From positions 17,362 to 81,361 of the forward strand of contig JAENYN010000018.1 of NCBI GenBank assembly GCA_016841765.1: DNA of 64,000 nt, written 5' to 3'. This stretch comes from Guptibacillus hwajinpoensis. GTDB lineage: Bacteria; Bacillota; Bacilli; Bacillales; Bacillaceae_O. Shown piece after piece: positions 1-9,279 of the stretch. The notes beneath the pieces are model-generated. The model searched no databases. It was not told the origin of the DNA and saw nothing but the letters and a program-made list of their open reading frames with translations. The translations under genes were made by a program, and so were the position numbers. Within the stretch, counting starts at the first letter, position 1; each line of letters begins with the position of its first letter.

Positions 1-641
1 TCGGCAATGGTTTTTTCGCTCAAAGGATGTTTCGTACCGCCAGCCGGGACGATGACATCTTCTGAAAAACTTCCATCTGTGACGATACTGCTCTCAAGCA
101 GACAGTTTCGGTCATGGCCCCGTTTCAAAAGCATCGCTCCCCCGCCTGCCCCGAGATTGAACATAAAACGGGTCCTCGGATTTTCATAGTTGATATAATC
201 TACATTACGGTAGCCACCTGCAATCAAGACAGTCCGAATGCCATCATCCGCCGACATCATGGCCTTTGCCATTTTCAAAGATAAAATCGTCGTGCCGCAA
301 CGTAATGCCGTATCAAAGGCCCAGGCATTATGCGCGCCGATTTCCTCCTGAAGTTTTATGCCCGCTGTCCATAGTGGATACTCTTTATGTTCCTCGCCGA
401 TATTGATGATCAAATCAATATCAAGGGGATCAATCCCGGCTTTTTCGATCGCTTTTTTTGCAGCCTTGATCGCCATTTTGCACGTATGGTCTTCTTCTCC
501 GGGAATAGGCTTGGATTTGATCCCCATTTTTTGTTCAATTATATTTTTCGGTATGCCTGACTTTTCAGCGATGTCAGCCGCAGTCATTCTTGCATCAGGC
601 AAATAGATGCCGGTGCTGACAAGTCCTATCGGTTCGATCAT
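1..641 (-). CDS. KAS III-like 3-oxoacyl synthase (partial, 3' end off the left edge)
   Basis: The frame is open from an ATG at 641 to the edge (about 213 residues). The start MIEPIGLVSTGIYLPD and the nucleophile region around Cys115 (FDTALRCGTTIL) match the thiolase-fold FabH/KAS III family, whose active Cys lies near residue 112. The His and Asn of the triad would be beyond the edge. The family condenses an acyl-CoA with malonyl-ACP or a related nucleophile in the cytosol. The RBS AAGGAG lies inside the end of the upstream 59-codon ORF, 5 nt away, so translation is probably coupled. As the last visible gene of the liv operon it more likely serves acyl-CoA metabolism than housekeeping FabH, but that is inference. 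Confidence 0.75.
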   Translation of the reverse strand, partial: MIEPIGLVSTGIYLPDARMTAADIAEKSGIPKNIIEQKMGIKSKPIPGEEDHTCKMAIKAAKKAIEKAGIDPLDIDLIINIGEEHKEYPLWTAGIKLQEEIGAHNAWAFDTALRCGTTILSLKMAKAMMSADDGIRTVLIAGGYRNVDYINYENPRTRFMFNLGAGGGAMLLKRGHDRNCLLESSIVTDGSFSEDVIVPAGGTKHPLSEKTIA

Positions 642-646
642 ATGTT

Positions 647-826
647 TCACTCCTTAAGCCGCAGCAGCATGAAGTCGATCGCTTCCTGGATGGAAGTGAA
701 GCTTATCTCGTCTTTATCCTGGACGTGTGTCACTTTAATACGCCAGGAGGGTTGATCCTGCCTTTTATAAAATCGGATAACAAAAGATGAGATACAGTGT
801 TCTGCATTATTTTTTGGAACCGCCAT
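647..826 (-). CDS. Small conserved-looking protein of the liv operon (59 aa)
   Basis: A 59-residue ORF (MAVPKNNAEHCISSF..., ending MLLRLKE) starts 2 nt after the livM stop and ends 5 nt before the KAS III-like ATG. Its RBS GAGGAG is formed by the last codons of livM, and its own end supplies the RBS of the next gene. It has no signal peptide or membrane segment. It is mixed-charge with one Cys, and reads like a small alpha/beta protein (FVIRFYKR, WRIKVTHVQ, then a helix). I do not recognise the family. The tight packing between two real genes argues that it is translated. Confidence 0.65.
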   Translation of the reverse strand: MAVPKNNAEHCISSFVIRFYKRQDQPSWRIKVTHVQDKDEISFTSIQEAIDFMLLRLKE

Positions 827-828
827 AA

Positions 829-1851
829 TCAGGCTCCTCTCGAGGTTTGTTCCGCTTTCTTTTTATCAGAGAGCTTCATTTTTTCCATGCGGCTCTTCTT
901 CCCAATCCAATCTCTCGTTGTCCCGACGATCCCTTTCGGAAAAAACATGACCGCCAAAATGTATACGAACCCAAAGATAATCAGCCATCTTTTAAAAATC
1001 CAGGACACATCGGCCAAATTTGAAAGCGAGTGGTGGACAAATTCAATTAGTGCCGCGCCGATGACCGGACCGATCAATGTCCCGACTCCGCCAATAATCG
1101 TCATCAGCAGAACATCCAGTGTATTTTCGATGGAAAATACGGATGTATTGACAAAACGGAGCGTCAAAATGAACATGGCTCCACTGAGACTTGCCGTGAC
1201 ACCTGCTATCACACTGGCAAGAATTTTATAATGAAGCACATTATAACCAAGTGACCAAACGCGGGCTTCGTTTTCACGGATCGCCTGCAGCACCCGGCCC
1301 GCCGGAGAATGCGTGAACCTGGACAGTGCAATGAACACTAACACAAGCAATCCGAAGGAAAGGAAGTACTGTACTGTCCTATCCATCAATACCATCGGGA
1401 CCAGGAACGTAATCCCGTCATTTCCCATCGTCATGCCCCGCCATTTCTCCGCGGTAATAAAAAACAACTGTGATAGCGCAAGGGTAAGCATGGCATAAAA
1501 ATGGCTTTTCAATCTTAGTGACAGAACCCCGACAAGATAGCTGACGACTGCAGAAAGGACAACACCTGCAACTAGTGACAGCAGCACAATACCGATTTCC
1601 GGCTCATTCCTGCTCAGCATGATTGCTGTTGAATATGCACCAATCCCAAAAAACATGGTATGCCCGAATGACACGATGCCCGTGTATCCAAGCAGCAAAT
1701 CGTAGCTCATTGCAAATACAGCAAAGATGAAAACCTGTGTGATGAGCACCAGCGTAGAAAATGAAGGGTTCAGGAACGGAATGGCTGCAAGGACAATAAT
1801 GATTGCGGCGTAAATCCATTTCATCTTTGCTGACGAAAGTTTTGCAATCAT
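829..1851 (-). CDS. livM: Branched-chain amino acid ABC transporter permease LivM
   Basis: 340-residue membrane protein of the LivM family, the second permease of a HAAT-type importer for leucine, isoleucine and valine or related compounds. About nine hydrophobic segments are visible. The LivHM signature region YTGIVSFGHTMFFGIGAY lies near residues 56-73, and IGGVGTLIGPVIGA (around 250) is the loop that contacts the ATPases. The C-terminus is basic. The start is 3 nt after the livH stop, with GGGAGGG as RBS. It pairs with LivH in the membrane and is energised by LivG and LivF. Substrate cannot be assigned from sequence; these importers also move amides and aromatic acids. Confidence 0.92.
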   Translation of the reverse strand: MIAKLSSAKMKWIYAAIIIVLAAIPFLNPSFSTLVLITQVFIFAVFAMSYDLLLGYTGIVSFGHTMFFGIGAYSTAIMLSRNEPEIGIVLLSLVAGVVLSAVVSYLVGVLSLRLKSHFYAMLTLALSQLFFITAEKWRGMTMGNDGITFLVPMVLMDRTVQYFLSFGLLVLVFIALSRFTHSPAGRVLQAIRENEARVWSLGYNVLHYKILASVIAGVTASLSGAMFILTLRFVNTSVFSIENTLDVLLMTIIGGVGTLIGPVIGAALIEFVHHSLSNLADVSWIFKRWLIIFGFVYILAVMFFPKGIVGTTRDWIGKKSRMEKMKLSDKKKAEQTSRGA

Positions 1852-1854
1852 AAC

Positions 1855-2718
1855 CTATCCCTCCCCCATCTTGAATAAACCGGATGGCTTGAATAAGAGC
1901 ACAAATGCCATTAAAAGCATATTGACAGCAAGAGAAAGTTCCGGTACGTAAAAAGCCATGAATGCTCCAAGCAATCCGACAAGCAGCGCAGACATAGCCG
2001 ATCCCATGATGCTTCCCATTCCGCCAATGACAACGACAATAAAGGCAAGTATGTTGTAGTCCATTCCCATTTCAGGATAAATGACCCCGGAGTATGGGCT
2101 GATCAGCATACCAGATAGACCCGCAAGACCGGCGCCAGCCATAAAAACGTAGAGAAACACCTTCTTGATATTAATTCCGAGGGCCTGAACCATTTCTTTA
2201 TTCATGACGCCGGCCCTTACAATTAGGCCAAGCCTGGTTCTATTCATCACATACATAACAGCTGCAAAAACCAGTAACCCGACAATTATGATGAACAAAC
2301 GGTACTTGATCAGGATTACGCCGCCGGCATTCCAGCTTCCGTCGAGGAATGCCGGAGTCGGAAGAGCTTTCGGATTAGGCCCCCAGAACACCTTCAGCAT
2401 TTCACTCAATACGATCATTGCACCTAAAGTAATCAAAATTTGCTGGATGTGATTTCCGTAAACCGGAGTAATGATGAAACGTTCCATTATCCAGCCAAGC
2501 AACAGCCCGATTAAAACAGCGCCAAGAATCCCGGCAATGAAGCTTCCCGTCTGGCCGTAAGCCCAGGCGCCAAAAAACGCTCCCCATGCGAACAGGCCGC
2601 CATGTGCGAAATTCAGGACATCCATCAACCCAAAAATGAGACTCAGCCCGGCTGCAAGAATAAAAATAAGCATACCAGTAGCCATACCGTTAACGGTCAA
2701 ATTAATGATTGTATCCAT
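1855..2718 (-). CDS. livH: Branched-chain amino acid ABC transporter permease LivH
   Basis: 287-residue permease, read from the ATG at 2718 (MDTIINLTVNG). The longer frame upstream has no RBS, while GAGGGAGGGG sits just before this ATG. Features typical of LivH are LIFGLMDVLNFAHGGLFAWG near residue 28, the conserved ALGINIKKVF loop near 180, and VVVIGGMGSIMGS near 225. It forms the membrane channel with LivM. It lies 22 nt after livF, in a five-gene transporter unit read livK-G-F-H-M. Confidence 0.92.
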   Translation of the reverse strand: MDTIINLTVNGMATGMLIFILAAGLSLIFGLMDVLNFAHGGLFAWGAFFGAWAYGQTGSFIAGILGAVLIGLLLGWIMERFIITPVYGNHIQQILITLGAMIVLSEMLKVFWGPNPKALPTPAFLDGSWNAGGVILIKYRLFIIIVGLLVFAAVMYVMNRTRLGLIVRAGVMNKEMVQALGINIKKVFLYVFMAGAGLAGLSGMLISPYSGVIYPEMGMDYNILAFIVVVIGGMGSIMGSAMSALLVGLLGAFMAFYVPELSLAVNMLLMAFVLLFKPSGLFKMGEG

Positions 2719-2740
2719 TTCCACCCCTCCCTCTTCAACA

Positions 2741-3445
2741 TCAGCTGACTCCCAAAAAACGACGGCGGATGTCACTGTCCTGAACGAGCTGACTCATCAT
2801 TCCCTTGTGTACCGTTTTCCCTTCGTCAAGGATGTAATACGAATCACCTATCTCGCTTGCCATCCTGAAGTTTTGTTCAACAAGGACCACTGCCGTTTTC
2901 CTTTTTATTTCCATCAGGGATGCCATTACTTTCTCAATCATCACCGGCGCCAACCCTTTACTCGGTTCATCAATCAGCAGAAGGTCGATGTCATTGACAT
3001 ATGCCCGCGCGATCGCCAGCATCTGTTTCTGTCCTCCGCTCAGGGAATCCCCTTTTTTGCGGTAATACGTTTTCAGATCAGGGAACAGGTTGACCACCCA
3101 TTCAAGCCTTTCCATTGTAGCTTCATCTTTCTTTTTAATAGCTACCTCGATGTTTTCACTCACCGTTAAGCCGCCAAAGATCCCCTGGTTTTCCGGAACA
3201 TAACCGATTCCTTTATTGGCAATCTCGTACGTTGGCAATTCGGAAATGTACTCCTGCTTATAGGTGATGGCACCCTGTGTAATCGGGTGGATCCCCATAA
3301 TACTTTTTAATGTTGTTGTCTTGCCGGCGCCGTTTCGGCCAAGTAAAACAGTAATCCGCTCCTGCTCCGCCGCGAATGAAACACCCTGTAGAATATGAAA
3401 CTGGTTAATATGCGTATGAATATTTTCCACTTTAAGAAACGCCAT
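2741..3445 (-). CDS. livF: Branched-chain amino acid ABC transporter ATPase LivF
   Basis: 234-residue ABC ATPase starting MAFLKVENIHTH at 3445, preceded by GGGAGG. Walker A is GRNGAGKTT (about residues 35-43), the signature is LSGGQKQM, and Walker B is LLLIDEPSKGL. This is the shorter LivF type of ATPase; its partner LivG has the different signature LAHGEQRK. The start overlaps the end of livG by 14 nt, so coupled translation is expected. It hydrolyses ATP at the inner membrane face to drive import. Confidence 0.92.
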   Translation of the reverse strand: MAFLKVENIHTHINQFHILQGVSFAAEQERITVLLGRNGAGKTTTLKSIMGIHPITQGAITYKQEYISELPTYEIANKGIGYVPENQGIFGGLTVSENIEVAIKKKDEATMERLEWVVNLFPDLKTYYRKKGDSLSGGQKQMLAIARAYVNDIDLLLIDEPSKGLAPVMIEKVMASLMEIKRKTAVVLVEQNFRMASEIGDSYYILDEGKTVHKGMMSQLVQDSDIRRRFLGVS

Positions 3446-4196
3446 GCTGAAAGCCTCCCAGATAAGCAGTTTGGACAGTTTCATTCTCCATGATTGTCCG
3501 GGGCGGACCGTCTGCAAGCATTTCCCCGCTGTGCAAAACCATTATCGAATCAGATAGATCCATCACCATGTCCATCTTATGTTCAATCAGGACGATGGTG
3601 CGGTCACCTTTTTCCTTTATGGCGCGAATGACATCAAGAATGGCGGGCACTTCCTCTATCGCCATGCCCGCCGTCGGTTCATCAAGAAGCAGCAATTCGG
3701 GGTCAAGAGCCAGAAGCATGGCAATTTCAAGCTTGCGCTGTTCCCCATGGGCAAGATTGCTTGCTAAGGAGTCCGCTTTACTGTTCAGCAAAATCATATC
3801 CAGCAGCTGGCCTGTCTTTTCATTGATAGCCTTGAACGACTTGAAGTGCCGGAACATCTGGTACCTTACGTTCTGTTCAGATTGAACGGCAAGCCGCACA
3901 TTTTCATAAACAGTCAGATTCGGAAACACATTATTGAGCTGGAAAGACCGGCCGATTCCCTTTCTTGTCCGCTTGATCGGCGGCAGAGCTGTCACATCCT
4001 CCCCGTTGAAAATAATCTTTCCGCTCACCGGTTTCAGCTGTCCGCTCAACAGGTTGAAAAGGGTTGTCTTGCCCGCTCCATTCGGTCCGATAATAGATTT
4101 GAACTCGTTTCTCTTAACCGAAAAACTTACGTCCTGTACAGCAACATGACCGCCAAAAGCGATTGTCAGTCCTTTTGTTTCCATAATTGGATCCAC
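3432..4196 (-). CDS. livG: Branched-chain amino acid ABC transporter ATPase LivG
   Basis: 254 residues from a GTG start at 4196 (VDPIMETKGL), chosen because GGGAGGAGG lies 6-8 nt before it. The longer frame to 4277 has no RBS, and an ATG at 4184 is a weaker alternative. Walker A GPNGAGKTT, signature LAHGEQRKLEIA and Walker B LLLLDEPTAGM are present. The length fits the LivG family, which has an insert after Walker A compared with LivF. It sits between livK (73 nt gap) and livF (overlap). Confidence 0.92.
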   Translation of the reverse strand: MDPIMETKGLTIAFGGHVAVQDVSFSVKRNEFKSIIGPNGAGKTTLFNLLSGQLKPVSGKIIFNGEDVTALPPIKRTRKGIGRSFQLNNVFPNLTVYENVRLAVQSEQNVRYQMFRHFKSFKAINEKTGQLLDMILLNSKADSLASNLAHGEQRKLEIAMLLALDPELLLLDEPTAGMAIEEVPAILDVIRAIKEKGDRTIVLIEHKMDMVMDLSDSIMVLHSGEMLADGPPRTIMENETVQTAYLGGFQHGVS

Positions 4197-4269
4197 TTGT
4201 ATTCCTCCTCCCTGCAGCAGTCCGGTAAGTAAAAAAGGGAAGGCCTTATCCTCCCCTTCAAGGTCCGGA

Positions 4270-5487
4270 TCAGTCATTCATGATTGGCGGTGCCGTTTCC
4301 TCTGGTGTCAGTTCCTTAATAAGAACCGGCACTGGATACTCAAACCCATCTTTTTCTTCAAGTTTGATTTTATACATCGGCTGCAGGGCCTGGTGGTCTT
4401 CTTTCCGGAATGTCATTTCACCTTTAGGACTGTCAAATGTCATCCCCTCCATTGCCTTGATATATTCCTCAGTTTCTTTACCGGGGCCTGCTTCCTTCAG
4501 TGCGGTAACGATCGCAATGGCAGCTGACATCCCTCCAGGAGTAAACAAGTCAGGTACTGTGCCGTATTCTTTTTCCATATTCTCAACCAGCCAGTCATTC
4601 ACTTCATTTTCAGGAAGCGTGTGATGGTAGACTGTGAATCCTTCCATGCCGACCGCACTGCCCATCGTTTTCAGTGCTGCGATATCCGGCGCTCCTGTCG
4701 AGATTTTGATGCCCTGTTCCTCGACTTTCATATCGGAAATTTGTTTCCATGGCGCATTTGCTCCTGCCCAGATGACAAACAGGTAATCCGGCTTAGCATT
4801 AATGACTTTCTGGATGTTGGCGGTAAAATCCGTCGCATCGGGAGCAGCGTATTCTTCATGTACGATATCTGCGCCGAGTTCTTCGGCCGCTTTTTTAAAT
4901 GCAGCAACACCATCGCGCCCAAATGCATAATCAGGAGCGAGCGTGGCGATTTTAACCCCTTCTTTCGCAATAGCAGCCGCTCCTGCGATCGCATCCTGCG
5001 ATGAACTTCGCGCTGTCCGGAAGATGTACTTGTTCCATTTTTCACCTGTGACACTGTCAGCTACCGCCGGCTCAACAACCATGATTTTCTTGTATTGCTC
5101 GGCAAGAGGCAGCACAGCCAGCGTATCTGCAGAACTGCTTGAACCTACCAGAAAATCGACACCTTCATCTTCTAGAAGCTTTGTCGCCTTTTGCATGGCG
5201 ACTTCAGGTTTCGTTTCGGTATCCTCATACACAATTTTGATTGGATGGCCATCAACTTTCCTGGTTCCGTCCGTTGCATAATCAATACCCATTTCAAACC
5301 CTTGTTTCGTTTGCTCTCCGTATGATTCGAGAGGCCCCGAAAGCGAAGCCAACACACCGATTTTCAACGGGGTTTTCCCTTCGGCATCGGTATCATCCCC
5401 GTTTGTCGTATTGCTGCCGCAGGCTGATATAAACAGAAGTAAGACTGATGCCAGGAACATAAACACTGTTTTTGCGCTTTTTCTCAT
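4270..5487 (-). CDS. livK: Branched-chain amino acid ABC transporter substrate-binding lipoprotein LivK
   Basis: 405-residue periplasmic-binding-fold lipoprotein. The signal peptide MRKSAKTVFMFLASV is followed by the lipobox ISAC with Cys23 as the lipid anchor. The mature part starts like the family (PLKIGVLASLSGPLESYGEQ), a type I binding fold of two lobes. RBS AAAGGGGG. It is the first gene of the liv operon, with a cre box about 40 nt upstream of its ATG, so catabolite repression is likely. It captures the ligand outside the membrane and delivers it to LivHM; the ligand is not determined. Confidence 0.9.
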   Translation of the reverse strand: MRKSAKTVFMFLASVLLLFISACGSNTTNGDDTDAEGKTPLKIGVLASLSGPLESYGEQTKQGFEMGIDYATDGTRKVDGHPIKIVYEDTETKPEVAMQKATKLLEDEGVDFLVGSSSSADTLAVLPLAEQYKKIMVVEPAVADSVTGEKWNKYIFRTARSSSQDAIAGAAAIAKEGVKIATLAPDYAFGRDGVAAFKKAAEELGADIVHEEYAAPDATDFTANIQKVINAKPDYLFVIWAGANAPWKQISDMKVEEQGIKISTGAPDIAALKTMGSAVGMEGFTVYHHTLPENEVNDWLVENMEKEYGTVPDLFTPGGMSAAIAIVTALKEAGPGKETEEYIKAMEGMTFDSPKGEMTFRKEDHQALQPMYKIKLEEKDGFEYPVPVLIKELTPEETAPPIMND

Positions 5488-5525
5488 AAATGCATCCCCC
5501 TTTGGTTATGTAACTAATTTATACA

Positions 5526-5539
5526 TGGAAGCGGTTACA
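5526..5539 (-). promoter_or_regulatory. cre box (CcpA site) upstream of livK
   Basis: Read on the minus strand, TGTAACCGCTTCCA agrees at every fixed position with the CcpA consensus TGNAANCGNTNNCA. It lies 39-52 nt before the livK ATG, next to a TATAAA that could serve as -10. Binding here would block transcription of the importer when sugar is plentiful. This is a pattern match only. Confidence 0.6.
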
Positions 5540-5599
5540 AATCAGTTACAGACACTGGAAAAGGAGTTACATCCCCTTTTATGCTTTCATAGAACAAGA

Positions 5600-5690
5600 G
5601 CGTGATAGGCGCTTGCGCCTGGAGCTGGATGACTCCCTTCTCGCTTATTATCCACAACGCCAGAATTTTATTATTTCCTTAACAATAAAG
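5600..5690. repeat. Dispersed intergenic repeat, copy 1
   Basis: The core GCCTGGAGCTGGATGA, then CCCTTCT, TTATCCACAAC, AGAATTTTAT and TTTCCTTAACAAT recur in the same order at 34490-34568, about 28.9 kb away, with roughly 85 percent identity by eye. Both copies lie in intergenic DNA. It resembles non-coding repeats of Bacillaceae chromosomes and shows no ORF. Confidence 0.55.
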
Positions 5691-5704
5691 CTGTGTTAAA
5701 GCTC

Positions 5705-5838
5705 AATGTTGATTTTTCACTAGTTGATTGGAGTGGAAGGTGCGAGACTCCTCGAAAATAAAAACCAATTTTCTTCGCGCGGTGTCAACTCAGAGAAGCC
5801 TATTCAATGTCCTGTGGGACTAGCAACGGAAATCAACA
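5705..5838. repeat. Degenerate intergenic repeat with inverted ends
   Basis: The element begins GTTGATTTTT and ends GGAAATCAAC, an inverted pair, and contains TTGATTGGAGTGGAAGG and TGCGAGACTCCT. I recall similar non-coding elements from other Bacillus chromosomes, where they start TTGATTGGAGCGGAAGG. This copy looks eroded in its middle. It fills the gap between the livK promoter and the terminator of the regulator gene. Confidence 0.45.
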
Positions 5839-5862
5839 CTAACGTTTAACAGAGCCAACAAT

Positions 5863-5886
5863 AAAAAAAGAGCCTGAAAGGCCCTT
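5863..5886 (-). terminator. Rho-independent terminator of the large regulator gene
   Basis: On the minus strand AGGGCCT-TTC-AGGCTCT (one G-T pair) is followed by seven T, directly at the stop codon of the 1080-residue regulator. Confidence 0.7.
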
Positions 5887-8800
5887 TAATGAATTGCCGG
5901 ATTTTTTTCCATCACCATCCGGTACATTTGTTCAGTTGCCGGCATCGGTTCGACACCCAGTTCCTCTGATAAAACAGTCCGGCATTTTTCATACAATTTT
6001 ATCGCCTGTGGCCTGTTGTTTTTCTGATAGTAGCAAAATATTAAGAGCCGGTACGCCTCTTCCCAGCAATGATCCTTTTTTAAAATTTCTCCGCATTGCC
6101 AAATGGCTTTGTCATACTCTTTAAAGCTTACTTGTAGCTGGGCAAGCTTTTCCGCCCCTCTCAGATACAGGACGCTGAGCCGTTCTCTTTCTTCAAGGCA
6201 CCAATCCTCATATCTTCTTTCCTGTAAAAAATCTCCCTGGTAATATTTCAATCCCTTTTCCAGCCAGTGGGCAGCCTGAAACCTTTCCTGTTCCCTGAGT
6301 CCTTTTTCCAGCAAGTTTTCAAATAAATCGATATCGAGTTCGATGCCTGCTGCCATATTTATCCGATAAGCGGTTCCGTCCCTTTCGATGTAAAACGGTT
6401 TTTGCCTCGCTTTCCTGTCAGGCTCCAGCACTTTATTCAGCGTGGTAAGGGCGACTTTAAGTCCGGATGCGGCTGCTAATTCGTCCTGCCCTCCCCAAAG
6501 TGCTCCCAGGATTTCTTGCTTTTCTGTCCAACCATGCCTATGCGTCAATAAATACTGAAAAAGTTCTTTCGCTTTATCACGCCGCCAATCATCCGCTTTA
6601 AGCTCTCTGTTTCCTGGCTTTACAGCGAAGTTTCCAAGCATGGTGATTTTGAGGGTGAAGCCGGGATGAATGAGATTTTTTACGATTCCAAGTTTGCTCA
6701 ACAAAAAATCAGCGTAAGCTTTTCCAACGTTCCTGTCTTCGGCAGCAAGCAGCAGCGGTGGAATGTTTTGCAAGTCGAACGGGCCAAATAATGTCGGCAG
6801 TTCAAACAAAAAAACATAGTCATGCTCCCGGACCTGTTTAAACAGCTTTGTCATTTGAATATCAAAGGCGTCCCAGTCTTTTTGTTCAAAACTGATAAGA
6901 GCCTTCCATAAAGAAACGACTGCAAGGCCGTACTCATCACCGCATATCGCGAATGCCCGCTCACTAATATCAAGCATCTCAGCAGCTTGATCCATCCTCT
7001 TTTGATAATAAAAAATAATAGCGTGACAGACACGAATCAATGCGGACAGCCACTTATCCTGGACAACCTCTGTCTCTTTGAGTGCTTTATCCGCATAAAT
7101 CTTCGCTTCAGTGAAATCTCCTTTTTTCGCATATAAAATCGCAAGGCCCATAAACGGTTCGGCTTTCCCTCTGGAAACGTTGATCCGGTCCATCATTTCA
7201 AGGGACGTTTGATAACAGGTGAGTGCATAGTCTGTATTATCACCATCTGTCAGCAGGACTGCATGCCCTGTCCGGATCCAACCGCATGCTTCCACAAATG
7301 GAGCTCTATATTCGATGCCCTGGCGCATACCGGCCTGCGCCGTTTTTTTGGCAGCATCAGCCTCTCCCTGAAAACTGTTAATCAAGGAAAGGAGCAATTC
7401 TGTTTCCCTGTGGGACAGCTGCAGGTGGCTTATGTTGGCTCCATCCCGCTCGCGCTGTTTTTCCAGGATGGCTCGGGCATGCTTCAATCTCCCGGTCCGC
7501 AAGTATAACCGTGCCTGAATATTTTCTTTATCAATCTGATTATCAGACCAGGCATGACTGCTCATCGCCCATCGTTCCGCTTCCCGGGCACGGCCCAGAT
7601 TTATCAGATTCTCGGCCATAAGCCGGTACAACCCTGTATCGGTTTCTTCTTTTCCAGACTGCTTAAGATCTGTCATGCCGGCAATGGCGCGGTCCAAATA
7701 AATTTTGGCTTTAGCCGGTTGGATTGTGTCAAGATAAACACGGGCAAGGCCGACAAGAGCGGCACGGGTGTGAAGGTTGCTGCCGTTTCTCCCCTCCACC
7801 GTAAGCGCTTTCTCATATAAACTGACCGCTTCTTCATACTCGCATCTATAACGGCGGATATCGCCTTCATTAATAAGAAGAAGAGGGTAAGCATTCTTTA
7901 TATGAACCGGGATGTTTCCCAATAATTCCTGCAAGCTGTCGAGCCTGCCCATTTCCAGCATACGGCTTCCATAAAAAGAAAGTATGGCAGCTGTTGCTTC
8001 TGTATCTTCGATTTGCATATAATGATGAAGCGCTTCTTCCCACATCTCCCGTTCCTTAAAATACGCGCCTGCCAAACAATTCACAGATTCAAACAATCCC
8101 ATGTCACGTTTTTTCAATTCCATTACAAGGAACTCTCTGAATAGGGAGTGATACCGAAATTGACCTGCACCTGCGGTTGAGAGAAACATATTTTGCCTGT
8201 TAAGTTCATTAAGGGCATTCCTCGGATTTTCCACACATAAAATGGAACCCAGCAGTTCCGCATTCATTTCTTCAAATACAGATGATTGCAGCAGAAAATC
8301 CTGGAGATCATCAGGCTGCTTCGACAGCACCTCAAAAGCCAGGAAATCAAATAAGTCCAAAAGAGTTTCCGTTTCATTTTCGATAATCTTGACCAGATCT
8401 TCTTTTTCAATGACTTGCTGCCCGATCATCTGGATCGCCATAACCCAGCCCTCCGTCTTTCTGCAAATAAGATCGGCATTCTCTTCTCCAATTTCAATTC
8501 CGAACAGGTCACTGAAAAGAATTTCGGTCTCTTCAGCAGTAAACTTGAAATTTTCTTTTGTGATTTCAAGGAGGAGGTTCCTGGCTCTATATGCAGCCAA
8601 CATTGGCCAATCAGGCCTGACTCGTGTTGAAAGAACGAGATGGATATGATTGGGCAAGTATTCAATGAAGGTCTTGATCCATTCTGTAATGGACTCATTG
8701 TTCTGTATCAGGTGAAAATCATCAATAACAATAATCCGTTCCTCAAGCATATTCTCCAGCTGATTTACAAACAGAATGCACAGAAGCCTTGCGTCTTCGC

Positions 8801-9128
8801 CTGACATTTTATCATTTTTTATACGATCCAATATATCTTTGCCGAAGGTTGGGTTGTGCCTGCGGATTCCGCAAATGATGTAATGGAGAAATGCTGCAAG
8901 GTCATCGTCCTGTTTGGTCACCGTGTACCAGGTAATGGGGAGCGGGCCGGCTTTGGCCAGGGCAGATAAAGCTGAACTCTTTCCGTATCCAGGCCCTGAG
9001 TGAATGATCGTGACCGGGAAATCCTTTATACGATTTAATCTCCTCATTAGATTCGGCCTCTGAAGGAAGTTTTTCTTTACAATAGGAGGTGTAAGTTTTG
9101 TACTTATAATCGGAAATTCATCTTTCAT
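5886..9128 (-). CDS. MalT-like/BTAD-domain transcriptional regulator (1080 aa)
   Basis: Start ATG at 9128 (MKDEFPIISTKLTPP) has AGGTGG 6 nt before it; a GTG at 9134 is less likely. The N-terminus is a STAND/MalT-type ATPase: Walker A GPGYGKS at 45-51 and Walker B IIVIDDF near 135. A long tetratricopeptide-rich middle follows (about 350-800). From about 820 there is a winged-helix DNA-binding part (LKITMLGNFAVKPGN), then a BTAD/SARP helical domain ending with EELGVEPMP. Such proteins sense a ligand through the ATPase-TPR part and activate transcription. It is transcribed toward the liv operon and is its nearest regulator gene, so it may control it. That link is inference from position. Confidence 0.85.
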   Translation of the reverse strand: MKDEFPIISTKLTPPIVKKNFLQRPNLMRRLNRIKDFPVTIIHSGPGYGKSSALSALAKAGPLPITWYTVTKQDDDLAAFLHYIICGIRRHNPTFGKDILDRIKNDKMSGEDARLLCILFVNQLENMLEERIIVIDDFHLIQNNESITEWIKTFIEYLPNHIHLVLSTRVRPDWPMLAAYRARNLLLEITKENFKFTAEETEILFSDLFGIEIGEENADLICRKTEGWVMAIQMIGQQVIEKEDLVKIIENETETLLDLFDFLAFEVLSKQPDDLQDFLLQSSVFEEMNAELLGSILCVENPRNALNELNRQNMFLSTAGAGQFRYHSLFREFLVMELKKRDMGLFESVNCLAGAYFKEREMWEEALHHYMQIEDTEATAAILSFYGSRMLEMGRLDSLQELLGNIPVHIKNAYPLLLINEGDIRRYRCEYEEAVSLYEKALTVEGRNGSNLHTRAALVGLARVYLDTIQPAKAKIYLDRAIAGMTDLKQSGKEETDTGLYRLMAENLINLGRAREAERWAMSSHAWSDNQIDKENIQARLYLRTGRLKHARAILEKQRERDGANISHLQLSHRETELLLSLINSFQGEADAAKKTAQAGMRQGIEYRAPFVEACGWIRTGHAVLLTDGDNTDYALTCYQTSLEMMDRINVSRGKAEPFMGLAILYAKKGDFTEAKIYADKALKETEVVQDKWLSALIRVCHAIIFYYQKRMDQAAEMLDISERAFAICGDEYGLAVVSLWKALISFEQKDWDAFDIQMTKLFKQVREHDYVFLFELPTLFGPFDLQNIPPLLLAAEDRNVGKAYADFLLSKLGIVKNLIHPGFTLKITMLGNFAVKPGNRELKADDWRRDKAKELFQYLLTHRHGWTEKQEILGALWGGQDELAAASGLKVALTTLNKVLEPDRKARQKPFYIERDGTAYRINMAAGIELDIDLFENLLEKGLREQERFQAAHWLEKGLKYYQGDFLQERRYEDWCLEERERLSVLYLRGAEKLAQLQVSFKEYDKAIWQCGEILKKDHCWEEAYRLLIFCYYQKNNRPQAIKLYEKCRTVLSEELGVEPMPATEQMYRMVMEKNPAIH

Positions 9129-9224
9129 AACCACCCACCTAATTCAGAAAATTTAGTCTTTTACTTATTTTATCATATTGCTTCTAAAAAAATGAGGACA
9201 AAAGTAAGGGAATGCCGCATAATC

Positions 9225-9255
9225 AAAAACACCTGTATTAGGAAACAGGTGTTTT
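9225..9255. terminator. Bidirectional terminator downstream of the MOSC gene
   Basis: AAAACACCTGT and ACAGGTGTTTT form a 10-11 bp stem with a 7-nt loop, A-rich on one side and T-rich on the other. It lies 25 nt past the MOSC stop on the minus strand. Confidence 0.75.
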
Positions 9256-9279
9256 CTGTTTGAACACTAATTGCTCCGG

